Program-made: the position numbers and the translations under genes
Source of the DNA: Mesonia maritima
GTDB lineage: Bacteria; Bacteroidota; Bacteroidia; Flavobacteriales; Flavobacteriaceae
Direction of reading: 5' to 3'
Length of the DNA: 64,000 nucleotides
NCBI RefSeq assembly: GCF_042433895.1
Contig: NZ_JBHLUA010000012.1
Span: 496,001-560,000, forward strand
Part shown: positions 9,271 through 17,409 of the stretch, piece after piece
Layout: each line of letters begins with the position of its first letter
Position numbering within the stretch: position 1 is the first letter of the stretch
Notes under the pieces: generated by a model
Seen by the model: only the letters and a program-made list of their open reading frames with translations
Told to the model about the DNA's origin: nothing
Databases searched by the model: none

Positions 9271-10089
9271 TTACCACCAAACCACAAAAAAACGTTCAAA
9301 CGTTTGCGTGTCTTTTTTCATCCAAAGTAAAGCGGCTTTTTTATGTTGAAAAAGATATTCGATTTCTGAATTTATTTCATCAAAATTTTTCCAAGTTTGG
9401 TTTTGTTCTGGTTCAATTGGCCAATTTTTCTTTTTGGGAGAATAAAATTGAAAAGATCCATATTCAGCTTTTGTAAATTCGTTTGAATGAATCCAAAAAC
9501 CAACAATACAATCGTTATTAATATGCAAAAAAGTTTGATGTTGAAATCGCTTTGGAATAAATAAATTCGCTTTAAAACAGACTTTTTGCTGTATACTTTC
9601 AGGATTTAATTGAAATTTTTTCAGCGAATCTGAACTTTCTTCCCGAAAAAGTAACGGCAATTGGTGTTCTTTTAACCGCTTAATTTTCCGAATCAAACTA
9701 TCTTTTCTATTCGGGCCAATCCAGCAGTCTAGTTCATTTTCAAAATCAGGATCGTAGACATAAAATTTGTAAACTAATTCAACGTGAAAAATTTGGTTAG
9801 AAGCCTTTTCTTTCAGAAAAAAATCGAATTCACCCAGGGTTTGTTTTTCATGAATTATTTGAAGATTTCCGGCAAGAAATTTATAATCTTCGTCTTGATT
9901 TATAGCGATTTCAAAAAATCGTTCGGCTCGTTTTCCTAACACTAAACTTTCCGGAAGTTTAAAATTTTCGGGAAGTGAATCCTGTGTTTTTTGTGTGGGA
10001 ATTTCAAACGAGGATAAATCAAATAATTTTCCTTTCCACAGCGATTTCGTATTTAAAAAACCTTGATATTGTTGCTGAATAGACCTAAT
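9271..10089 (-). CDS. DUF1853 family protein, probable ATT start
   Basis: A soluble protein of about 272 aa matching DUF1853 (helical N-terminus, then LGEFDFFLKEK, FHVELVYKFYVYD, DCWIGPNRKDSL), an uncharacterised family. The first standard start in frame is a GTG at 9942, but the frame stays open upstream. That extension translates to well-formed sequence (IRSIQQQYQGFLNTKSLWKGKLFD) typical of the family N-terminus. The only start-like codon before the in-frame stop is ATT at 10089. That ATT overlaps the stop of the upstream nucleotidyltransferase gene, which suggests translational coupling. If ATT is not used, the protein would lack about 50 conserved residues. Confidence 0.7.
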   Translation of the reverse strand: MRSIQQQYQGFLNTKSLWKGKLFDLSSFEIPTQKTQDSLPENFKLPESLVLGKRAERFFEIAINQDEDYKFLAGNLQIIHEKQTLGEFDFFLKEKASNQIFHVELVYKFYVYDPDFENELDCWIGPNRKDSLIRKIKRLKEHQLPLLFREESSDSLKKFQLNPESIQQKVCFKANLFIPKRFQHQTFLHINNDCIVGFWIHSNEFTKAEYGSFQFYSPKKKNWPIEPEQNQTWKNFDEINSEIEYLFQHKKAALLWMKKDTQTFERFFVVWW

Positions 10090-10567
10090 CTTTTCTCTTT
10101 TTTATTTCTTGAAGTTGTTGAACATCTAATAGATCTTTCGGTCTTTTTGCCCGTAATTTACTTTCAATTAAATCTTCATAGGAAAGCACGCGCCATTTTA
10201 AAAGTTGATGACCTTCAATTTCTACTTTTTCACTATTTTTATAAGCTTCTTCAAAGGTTTTAAAAGAAGAAAAATTTGTGATTAATTCTAAATTTAAATC
10301 TTCTGGTGAGAATTTAACCGAAATATTTTTGTGCTTGTTTTTTACTTCTAAAGGAAAATCATCGAGCTCATAATTCATAGCACGGAAAACTTTTAATAAT
10401 TTTTGAAAATTATTTTCAGAAGTTTCAATCCAAAAATCTACATCGGCAGAATGTCTTTGATAGCCATGAAAATTAACCGCTCCGCCACCAACCATTAACA
10501 TTCTTACGTTGTTTTTGTGGCAAAGTTCAATAAAAGTATTTATTTTATTTTTCCAGTCTTTTTGCAT
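10085..10567 (-). CDS. AbiEii-like nucleotidyltransferase
   Basis: A 160-aa minimal nucleotidyltransferase (NTase superfamily, AbiEii/DUF1814-like). The active-site pattern is clear: VGGGAVNFHGYQRHSADVDFWI near residues 27-48 carries the GG motif and the D-x-D pair after Ser. A C-terminal helix with RPKDLLDVQQL is also typical of AbiEii-like proteins. In AbiEii the NTase is the toxin. Here a 66-aa ORF overlaps it by 23 nt upstream and DUF1853 overlaps it downstream. That fits a toxin-antitoxin-like arrangement, but the partner is not a recognised AbiEi antitoxin. A housekeeping role is also possible. Confidence 0.75.
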   Translation of the reverse strand: MQKDWKNKINTFIELCHKNNVRMLMVGGGAVNFHGYQRHSADVDFWIETSENNFQKLLKVFRAMNYELDDFPLEVKNKHKNISVKFSPEDLNLELITNFSSFKTFEEAYKNSEKVEIEGHQLLKWRVLSYEDLIESKLRAKRPKDLLDVQQLQEIKKRKD

Positions 10568-10745
10568 TGGAAATTTGAATTATAAAATTCTCTCCTTTTT
10601 CAAGTTGCTTATTTTTTTTAGGAAAATCTTTTAGCCGATAACTTAGTTCTAAAAAAGCATAAAATCGTTCTGACGGACTTAATTTTAAAAAATCCGTTTG
10701 TTGCATTTTATTACTTTCCGCTTTAGTTGTAAAAGAAACCTTCAT
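10545..10745 (-). CDS. Small protein upstream of nucleotidyltransferase, 66 aa
   Basis: A 66-aa, highly charged, probably helical protein (LSPSERFYAFLELSYRLKDFPKK) whose 3' end overlaps the nucleotidyltransferase gene by 23 nt. I cannot assign a family. The size, overlap and order fit an antitoxin or accessory partner of the NTase. Its start (ATG 10745) lies 7 nt from the ctpA stop (10753), so the trio may also be read from the ctpA transcript. Confidence 0.6.
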   Translation of the reverse strand: MKVSFTTKAESNKMQQTDFLKLSPSERFYAFLELSYRLKDFPKKNKQLEKGENFIIQISNAKRLEK

Positions 10746-10752
10746 TTTTAAA

Positions 10753-12381
10753 TTACTTTAAAATTTGTTGATATTCATTTGAATTATTCAGAATATCACG
10801 CGCTTTCAAAATTTCAGGATTGTGCGTTAAATAATACGTGTATAAACCTTCTTCGTAAAAATAACGTTTTAAGATTTCATCGATAAGTAAACGTTCAATT
10901 TCAGGTTTTTTCTCTTCTAAATCTTCTTCTTTAGCTTTTTCAATAGAAGCTAATAAATCTTTATATTCCTTTTGAATTACTTCTTTAAAGCCTTCATCTT
11001 TGGCAATTTCAAGAGCATTTTTTAATTCCTTCTCCGTTTTGGTTTGGTAATTAAAATCTGTTTTTTTCAAGAAATCTTTAAAGTTATTGTAGTCAGCATC
11101 CGTAAAATTAAATTCTTCTAACTTTTTAATTTCATGGTTGTAATAATACTTTGTTGCAAAATCGAAAATAGCATTTTGTTCTAACAACGCATTTGTAATT
11201 CCGCTATACGCTGAAGTTTCCAGTTGAATATCAGGTAAAATTCCGCCGCCATCGTAAACTTTTCTTCCGTTTTTAGTGGTAAATTCATTATAATCTTCTT
11301 CGCGTGTTCTGGTGGCATTTCCTTTTTCATCACGATGCCAATAATCTAACGCCTGAATGCATCTTCCGCTTGGCGTATAATAGCGTGAAATGGTAACTTT
11401 TAGTTGAGTTCCGTAGGTTAATTTTTTTGGACGTTGAACCAAGCCTTTTCCAAAACTTCTCGCTCCAATAATTACCGCACGGTCTAAATCTTGTAAACTT
11501 CCCGAAACAATTTCACTCGCTGAAGCACTTCTTCCATTAATTAAAACTGCTAACGGAATTTGTGTATCGATTGCGTCACGTTGCGTTTGGTATGCTTTAT
11601 TGTATTTATCGATAACCGATTTTGTGGTTACAATAGTTTCACCTTTCGGTACAAAAATGTTAGTCACATTTACTGCTTCTGAAAGTAAACCGCCGGGGTT
11701 CCCACGTAGATCTAACACGATTTTTGTGGCACCTTCTGCTTTTAATTCTTGTAATGCTTTTGCGACTTCACTAGAAGCTTTTCTATTGAATTTTGAAAGG
11801 ACAATATAACCGATATTTTTGTTCATTAATTTGTAAAACGGAACCGCGTGCAATTCTACCGCTTCACGTTTAAGTGTTGTTTTTTGAACTTTCCCTTGTC
11901 TTTTAAACGTAATTTCTACGGAAGTCCCCGGAGCGCCTTTTAAAAGCTCTCCCGCATCATCTTGGAAATCTGAAACATCGATATCGCCAATTTTTATAAT
12001 TTCATCTCCCGCGTTTAAACCGGCTTTATCGGCAGGATAACCTTTATAGGGTTCAATAATAGTAATTTTATGTTCTCGGGTTTCAATAGAAGCGCCAATT
12101 CCGGTATAATCGCCAGAATTTTGAATGCGCGCTTGTTCAACTTCTTGTTCGTTCCAAAATTTTGTATACGGATCTAAATCTTCCAGCATCGCCGTAATCG
12201 CGGTATCCATTAATTCTGCCGGATTGGTTTCATCTACATAATTCATGTTTAACTCTTTAAACAATGTAGTGAAAATCTCTATTTGCTTGGCAATTTCAAA
12301 AAAATCTGACTTGTAGCTTGTGGTGGTAAAAAATATTCCTACGGCAAGAATAGGGAGTAAAATTCGCTTCTTCATCTTCAT
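10753..12381 (-). CDS. C-terminal processing peptidase (S41A)
   Basis: This is a periplasmic S41 serine protease of the Prc/CtpA type. The 542-aa protein has an N-terminal signal or anchor (MKMKKRILLPILAVGIFFTT). A PDZ domain follows at about 95-170 (YTGIGASIE, GYPADKAGLNAGDEIIKIG). The Ser/Lys dyad region is NGRSASASEIVSG then GARSFGKGLVQ. An approximately 150-aa charged helical C-terminus completes it. The start codon overlaps the rnpA stop by 1 nt (TAATG), so the two genes are coupled. Confidence 0.93.
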   Translation of the reverse strand: MKMKKRILLPILAVGIFFTTTSYKSDFFEIAKQIEIFTTLFKELNMNYVDETNPAELMDTAITAMLEDLDPYTKFWNEQEVEQARIQNSGDYTGIGASIETREHKITIIEPYKGYPADKAGLNAGDEIIKIGDIDVSDFQDDAGELLKGAPGTSVEITFKRQGKVQKTTLKREAVELHAVPFYKLMNKNIGYIVLSKFNRKASSEVAKALQELKAEGATKIVLDLRGNPGGLLSEAVNVTNIFVPKGETIVTTKSVIDKYNKAYQTQRDAIDTQIPLAVLINGRSASASEIVSGSLQDLDRAVIIGARSFGKGLVQRPKKLTYGTQLKVTISRYYTPSGRCIQALDYWHRDEKGNATRTREEDYNEFTTKNGRKVYDGGGILPDIQLETSAYSGITNALLEQNAIFDFATKYYYNHEIKKLEEFNFTDADYNNFKDFLKKTDFNYQTKTEKELKNALEIAKDEGFKEVIQKEYKDLLASIEKAKEEDLEEKKPEIERLLIDEILKRYFYEEGLYTYYLTHNPEILKARDILNNSNEYQQILK

Positions 12382-12749
12382 TATAATTTTTCTTTGGTAA
12401 CAAATTCTGCTAACAATTTCTGCATTTGTTCTTCTATAACAGAAAGTTCTAAGGTCTCTTTTCCGAGATAGATAAACATCATCGCAAATTGTTTTTCTGA
12501 ACTAGAAACAATATACTTATTTTTTCGATAAGATTCTCGTAGTAAACGTTTTAAATAATTTCGTTTTACAGCGAGTTTAAAATTTTTCTTCGGAACGGAA
12601 ACACCAATTTGATTTAGGTTTTCTGAAGTTTCAATTTCAGTATAAATTAATTTTAAGGGAAATTTTTTTAGCGTTTTTCCTTCGGAAAATAATTTCCCGA
12701 TAAAAATTTTGCTTTTTAGCTTTTCTTTTCTTCCGAAGCTTTGGTTCAT
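12381..12749 (-). CDS. rnpA: Ribonuclease P protein component
   Basis: This is the protein subunit of RNase P, which matures tRNA 5' ends. The 122-aa protein carries the family signature AVKRNYLKRLLRESYR (the RNR-like motif) near residue 60 and the N-terminal segment FGRKEKLKSKIFIGKLFSEG. It is usually next to rpmH; here it is instead followed with a 1-nt overlap by ctpA, and no rpmH is visible in the window. A terminator of the preceding M1 peptidase gene lies just upstream. Confidence 0.93.
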   Translation of the reverse strand: MNQSFGRKEKLKSKIFIGKLFSEGKTLKKFPLKLIYTEIETSENLNQIGVSVPKKNFKLAVKRNYLKRLLRESYRKNKYIVSSSEKQFAMMFIYLGKETLELSVIEEQMQKLLAEFVTKEKL

Positions 12750-12765
12750 AAGAATGTAAATATAA

Positions 12766-12793
12766 AAAAACCCCGCAAATTTGCGGGGTTTAG
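12766..12793 (-). terminator. Terminator of the M1 peptidase gene
   Basis: A perfect 12-bp stem (AAACCCCGCAAA / TTTGCGGGGTTT) is followed on the minus strand by a T-run. It lies 20 nt after the M1 peptidase stop and before rnpA. Confidence 0.9.
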
Positions 12794-12812
12794 AATTTTT
12801 TTAAATCTATAC

Positions 12813-14684
12813 TTATTTTGTGTAAACGTTGTTTTCTCGATTTACATCTGCCATTTTTTGAGAAGGATCGATTTCAATTTTCGAAATATTCTCTTTGTCG
12901 GCTAATAAAGTTATCGTTTTTGTAGGATTTGCCCACGGCCAATCACTTAATTTTTCAGCTGAAGTTGGCTTTTGCCAATACATCATTCGCAATGGAATAT
13001 AAAAATTTTCAGATTCGCCGTTGCTATATGTCACTTTTAAATCAATTGGCATTGGCATTAAGCCTTTTCGCTCTAACGTAATTTTGGTGTTATTTCCTTC
13101 TGAAGTTACTTCTTGAATTGCGTAATCTATCGTGTTGGTAGTTTTAGTCCAATCGTTTAAATACCAAGAAAGTTGTGCTCCAGAAACTTTTTCGGCTACG
13201 CGAATAAAATCATTTGGCGTTGGATGCTTAAATTTCCATTCGTTATAATAACGCTTTAAGGTTTTATCCACATTTTCTTTTCCGATTAAATATTCTAACT
13301 GTCTTAGAAAAACAGAACCTTTTGCATAAGCTGTAATTCCGTAATTTTGATTCGTTTCATACCGATCTGCGTGTGTAGATTGTGGCTGTTCTTTTCCCGA
13401 ATTTGCCATATAGTAATAACCTCGGTAGGAATTTGAAAGTGGATGTTCACTAGAATTATTCATCACTTCTTCTTCAGCTAAGGTTGAAATATAGGTTGTA
13501 AAACCTTCATCCATCCATTCGTGTTGTGCTTCATTTGTAGCTAATAAAAACTGAAACCAAGAATGTGCAAATTCGTGAGCGGTTACGCCAACTAAACTTC
13601 CGAAGCTACGATTTCCGGTAATTAAAGTACACATTGCATATTCCATTCCGCCGTCGCCACCTTGAATTACAGAATATTGATCGTAAGGATACGGACCAAT
13701 ATGTTTGTTATAATAAAGTAATAATTCTTCGGTTTTTTCGGGTAGTTTTTTCCAATTTTCGGTGAAATTATTTTCACTATCGTAAGCAGGATTATCTTTA
13801 TATAAAAAATGAAGAATAGTTCCGTCTTTTGCTACGCGTTTATCATGTACAAAATCGGGATCTGCAGCCCAGGTAAAATCGTGTACATTAGGTGCTTTAA
13901 AATGCCACGTTAGTTTTTCACCTGTTGGGTTTATTTCTTTTCCTTTATCTTGGTAGTTATGCCCGATTTCGTTTGGGTTTTGTAAATAACCGCTTCCGCC
14001 GAGAACATAATCTTTATCGATTGTTATTTTTACATCAAAATCTCCCCAAACGCCGTGAAATTCTCTTCCGATGTAAGCATCTGCGTGCCAACCTTCGAAA
14101 TCGTATTCAGCTAATTTAGGATACCATTGCGTCATCGATAAAGCGACGCCTTCTTCATTATTTCTTCCAGAACGACGAATTTGTACAGGAACTTGCCCTT
14201 CAAAATTCATCTTAAACGTAGTTTTCTTTCCCGGTAAAATAGGTTCGTCTAATTCAACTTGAAGAATTGTACCAATTATTTTATAATCTAAATCAGTATT
14301 ATCTTGCGTAAGTTTATTGACGTTTAAATAACCGATTTCATCTGCAGAAAGTTTACTAATTCTATCACCAACACGACTATCTGGATCTTGAATAGTTCTA
14401 GATCTTACATCCATTTCACTTCCCGGTTGAAAAGCATTAAAATATAAATGATAGAAAACTTGCGTTAACGTATCGGGACTATTGTTAGTATAAACCAGCT
14501 CTTGCGTTCCGGTATATTGGTAATCTTTTGCATTAACATCAACATCCATCGTGTAATCTACATGTTGTTGCCAATAAGTAGAATTTGATGATTTTGCTGA
14601 AATTTTAGTAGACATTTCAGTTGTTCCGCAAGAAACAACTGAAATGAGGGTAATAAAAAGAAATGTGTTTTTAATAAACTTCAT
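12813..14684 (-). CDS. M1 family metallopeptidase, lipoprotein
   Basis: A zinc aminopeptidase of the M1 gluzincin family. It is exported as a lipoprotein (lipobox ISVVSCG) and probably acts at the cell surface or in the periplasm on peptides. The 623-aa protein shows the substrate-binding motif GGMEYAMCTLI and the zinc site HEFAHSW, with the third ligand Glu in WMDEGFTTY at the HExxH-x18-E spacing. The N-terminal half is the beta-sandwich of the family. It lies 5 nt after the S8 protease gene, so it belongs to the same transcript and ends at a strong terminator. Confidence 0.93.
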   Translation of the reverse strand: MKFIKNTFLFITLISVVSCGTTEMSTKISAKSSNSTYWQQHVDYTMDVDVNAKDYQYTGTQELVYTNNSPDTLTQVFYHLYFNAFQPGSEMDVRSRTIQDPDSRVGDRISKLSADEIGYLNVNKLTQDNTDLDYKIIGTILQVELDEPILPGKKTTFKMNFEGQVPVQIRRSGRNNEEGVALSMTQWYPKLAEYDFEGWHADAYIGREFHGVWGDFDVKITIDKDYVLGGSGYLQNPNEIGHNYQDKGKEINPTGEKLTWHFKAPNVHDFTWAADPDFVHDKRVAKDGTILHFLYKDNPAYDSENNFTENWKKLPEKTEELLLYYNKHIGPYPYDQYSVIQGGDGGMEYAMCTLITGNRSFGSLVGVTAHEFAHSWFQFLLATNEAQHEWMDEGFTTYISTLAEEEVMNNSSEHPLSNSYRGYYYMANSGKEQPQSTHADRYETNQNYGITAYAKGSVFLRQLEYLIGKENVDKTLKRYYNEWKFKHPTPNDFIRVAEKVSGAQLSWYLNDWTKTTNTIDYAIQEVTSEGNNTKITLERKGLMPMPIDLKVTYSNGESENFYIPLRMMYWQKPTSAEKLSDWPWANPTKTITLLADKENISKIEIDPSQKMADVNRENNVYTK

Positions 14685-14689
14685 AAAAA

Positions 14690-16360
14690 TTACATTTTGC
14701 TTGCCATAATTAAGGCATTATAAAGGTTTACCATTCTTCCTGAAGTTGATAATTCAGTAAATGGTCTTACGTCTTCCGGATCTCCGCCCACGATAACATC
14801 AGCAGAAGAAGTTAATCCACTTTTAATGATGATATCTTTTACTTCAGCTGCACTTAATTTTGGATAATATGAACGAATTACAGCTGCAACTCCTGCTACT
14901 GCCGGAGAAGCCATGGAAGTTCCTTGTAAATATTCATAACTGTCTAAAGGTGTAGTTGACCAAATTTTAGTTCCTGGTGCAAATACATCTACATTTGTTC
15001 TTCCGTAGTTAGAAAAACTAGCTACAAGACCTGAACCGTATTCGTAGTTTGAAGCACCAACGGTTAAGAAATTATCTGCCACTTCTTCGATATTCACAGG
15101 ATCTTGATCATTAGGATAAACTCGACTAGAATCTAAATCTAAACCGTCGTTTCCAGCTGCATTTACAATTAAAACATCTTTTTTAGCAGCGTATTTTATC
15201 GCGTCGATCACCCATTCTGGATGTGTAGAAAAATATTTCCCGAAACTGGTATTAATTACTTTTGCACCATTATCTACCGCATAACGAATACCCAAAGCGA
15301 TATCTTTATCATATTCATCACCATCTGGAACTGCTCTAACCGCCATAATTTTTACATTATCGGCAACACCGTTCATTCCAATTCCGTTATTACGAACCGC
15401 GCCGATAATTCCGGCTACGTGCGTACCATGTTTTGCATCTTCTTTTTTAGGATCTGGACCGTCTACATCGTTATTTCCGTAATCTGTATCGGTTAAATCG
15501 TTTACGTCATCACCGGTTTTTCTTCCGTTGAAATCCATATTAAGATGCGTATCTAATCTCCCTTGAAAATATTCAATTCCACCGGTAAGTTGTTCGTCAA
15601 CTTCAGCTAAATCATCGGTATTATTAAAAAGCTGCATTAAAAATGCTTTCGATTGCTGAAGTTTTTCAGTATCGGCTTCCATTTTTGCAAGCTCTTCTTT
15701 TGTAAAGTTTTCTTTACCCAATTTTTGGCTAACGGTGTTTTGCGCCATTTCCAGCTGTTGCTGTAATTGCGCATAATAATTTTTATTTTTTAAAATCTCA
15801 TTATACTCTTTGTTGTATTCTTCTTGAGCCTTAGTGTATAATTCGTATTCTTCTTTATTGGCTTCACTTATTTCTGAAGCAGATTTTCCTTCATATTTAG
15901 GTTTTAAATCTTTAAGAATTCTAACGAACTGCATGTTTTCTCCTACTGCATCGCCCAAGAAATTCCAGCCGTGAATATCATCTACATAACCATTTTTGTC
16001 GTCATCTATTCCGTTTCCTGGAATTTCATCTTCATTTGTCCAAATGTTGCTTTTTAAATCTTCATGTTCAATATCAACTCCGCTATCTACAACACCAACG
16101 ATTACGGTTTTTCCTTTGTAATCTTTAATAATTTCATCATAAGCTTTTTGAACGCTCATTCCGGGAATGGTGTCTTTCTTTAAATCGGCACCACCCCAAC
16201 CTTTAAGTTCGGTTTCACTTAATTCTGAATTTTTTAGGGGTTGCTGATCGATATTTTCGATGGGCGTTGAAGTAATTGTTGGCCCGGTAGTTCCACAAGA
16301 GGTGGCAAAAACAGCTGCAATTAAAGCAGCGAATGTTGGTTTAATAAATCTTCTTTTCAT
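14690..16360 (-). CDS. S8 subtilisin-like serine protease, lipoprotein
   Basis: An exported subtilase (556 aa, lipobox FATSCG). The catalytic triad is readable: Asp in VGVVDSGVDIEHEDL (about residue 91), His in HGTHVAGI (about 315), Ser in GTSMASPAVAG (about 480). A helical, glutamine- and lysine-rich insertion of about 150 residues lies between Asp and His (near 135-260), longer than in a minimal subtilisin; the calcium-site-like segment NGIDDDKNGYVDD precedes it. The neighbours are an MBL-fold hydrolase (9 nt upstream) and an M1 peptidase (5 nt downstream). Confidence 0.93.
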   Translation of the reverse strand: MKRRFIKPTFAALIAAVFATSCGTTGPTITSTPIENIDQQPLKNSELSETELKGWGGADLKKDTIPGMSVQKAYDEIIKDYKGKTVIVGVVDSGVDIEHEDLKSNIWTNEDEIPGNGIDDDKNGYVDDIHGWNFLGDAVGENMQFVRILKDLKPKYEGKSASEISEANKEEYELYTKAQEEYNKEYNEILKNKNYYAQLQQQLEMAQNTVSQKLGKENFTKEELAKMEADTEKLQQSKAFLMQLFNNTDDLAEVDEQLTGGIEYFQGRLDTHLNMDFNGRKTGDDVNDLTDTDYGNNDVDGPDPKKEDAKHGTHVAGIIGAVRNNGIGMNGVADNVKIMAVRAVPDGDEYDKDIALGIRYAVDNGAKVINTSFGKYFSTHPEWVIDAIKYAAKKDVLIVNAAGNDGLDLDSSRVYPNDQDPVNIEEVADNFLTVGASNYEYGSGLVASFSNYGRTNVDVFAPGTKIWSTTPLDSYEYLQGTSMASPAVAGVAAVIRSYYPKLSAAEVKDIIIKSGLTSSADVIVGGDPEDVRPFTELSTSGRMVNLYNALIMASKM

Positions 16361-16369
16361 TGGGTTTTG

Positions 16370-17233
16370 TTATGAATTAAAAACTTCGTTAAATGTATAG
16401 GTTTTATCGTGTCTTACGCCTTTTTCGGTATGTTTAAGCGTAATAATTTCATTATGTGCATCGTGTTCTAAAAACAAATAGAATCCTTCTTCTGCAGCTT
16501 TGTCTAGAAAAGCACGTTTTTCAGCTAACGTTAATAAAGGTCGCGTATCGTAACCCATTACATACGGCAACGGGACGTGACCGGCAGTTGGTAACAAATC
16601 TGCCATAAAAACGATTGTTTTACCTTGATAACTAATATGCGGTATCATTTGTTTATCGGTGTGACCATCGACAAAGAGTACGCCAAAATTAAAATAATCG
16701 TAGAAATTAGATCCTTTTTCATTTCTATCGAGAAAATTTAATTGTCCGCTTTCTTCCATCGGGATTAAATTTTCTTTTAAAAATGACGCTTTTTCTCTCG
16801 CGTTGGGTTGCAGCGCCCAATCCCAATGTTCTTCATTGGTCCAAAATTTAGCATTTTTGAATGCCGGTTCGTAACCGGTTCGGTCTTTATTCCATTGAAT
16901 ACTTCCGCCACAATGATCAAAATGCAAATGGGTTAGAAAAACATCGGTAATATCATCACGATGAAATCCTTTTTCTTGTAATGATTTATCAAGGGAATGA
17001 TCGCCCCAACGGTAATAGTGTTTGAAAAATTTTTCGCTTTGCTTATCGCCAAGACCATTATCAATTAAAATTAACTTATCGCCTTCTTCAATTAATAAAC
17101 ACCTTGCAGCAATATCAATCATATTGTTATTATCGGAAGGATTAGTTCGACTCCATAAGGATTTAGGAACTACTCCAAACATCGCGCCTCCATCTAATTT
17201 AAAATTTCCTGCTTCAATGGGATGTAATTTCAT
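16370..17233 (-). CDS. MBL-fold metallohydrolase
   Basis: A 287-aa cytosolic metallo-beta-lactamase-fold hydrolase with the binuclear metal motif THLHFDHCGG (HxHxDH) near residue 115, a later His (FVDGHTDKQ) and Asp (VFMADLLP). Its length and layout resemble the quorum-quenching lactonase/AttM-like branch, but many members have other substrates. No signal peptide is visible, although it precedes two exported proteases. The substrate is not assignable. Confidence 0.88.
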   Translation of the reverse strand: MKLHPIEAGNFKLDGGAMFGVVPKSLWSRTNPSDNNNMIDIAARCLLIEEGDKLILIDNGLGDKQSEKFFKHYYRWGDHSLDKSLQEKGFHRDDITDVFLTHLHFDHCGGSIQWNKDRTGYEPAFKNAKFWTNEEHWDWALQPNAREKASFLKENLIPMEESGQLNFLDRNEKGSNFYDYFNFGVLFVDGHTDKQMIPHISYQGKTIVFMADLLPTAGHVPLPYVMGYDTRPLLTLAEKRAFLDKAAEEGFYLFLEHDAHNEIITLKHTEKGVRHDKTYTFNEVFNS

Positions 17234-17409
17234 AAAATTGATTTTTGGTTACTTGAAAACATCGCAAATTATGAAAATGAATTTTTTTAACTTGTGCTTT
17301 ATAAGGTTTTAACAATAGTTTGTAACTGAGAAGTTATTTTAAAGAAACCATTGTACGAAATAGGTTTTATTTGTGCAAAAAAAGTTATTTTGCAGTAAAT
17401 TTACAATTG

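Noticed and set aside
10097..10103. A AAA AAG slippery heptamer near the end of the nucleotidyltransferase gene, a possible -1 frameshift into DUF1853
   Set aside because: The DUF1853 frame is +1, not -1, relative to the nucleotidyltransferase frame, so a -1 slip would not reach it.
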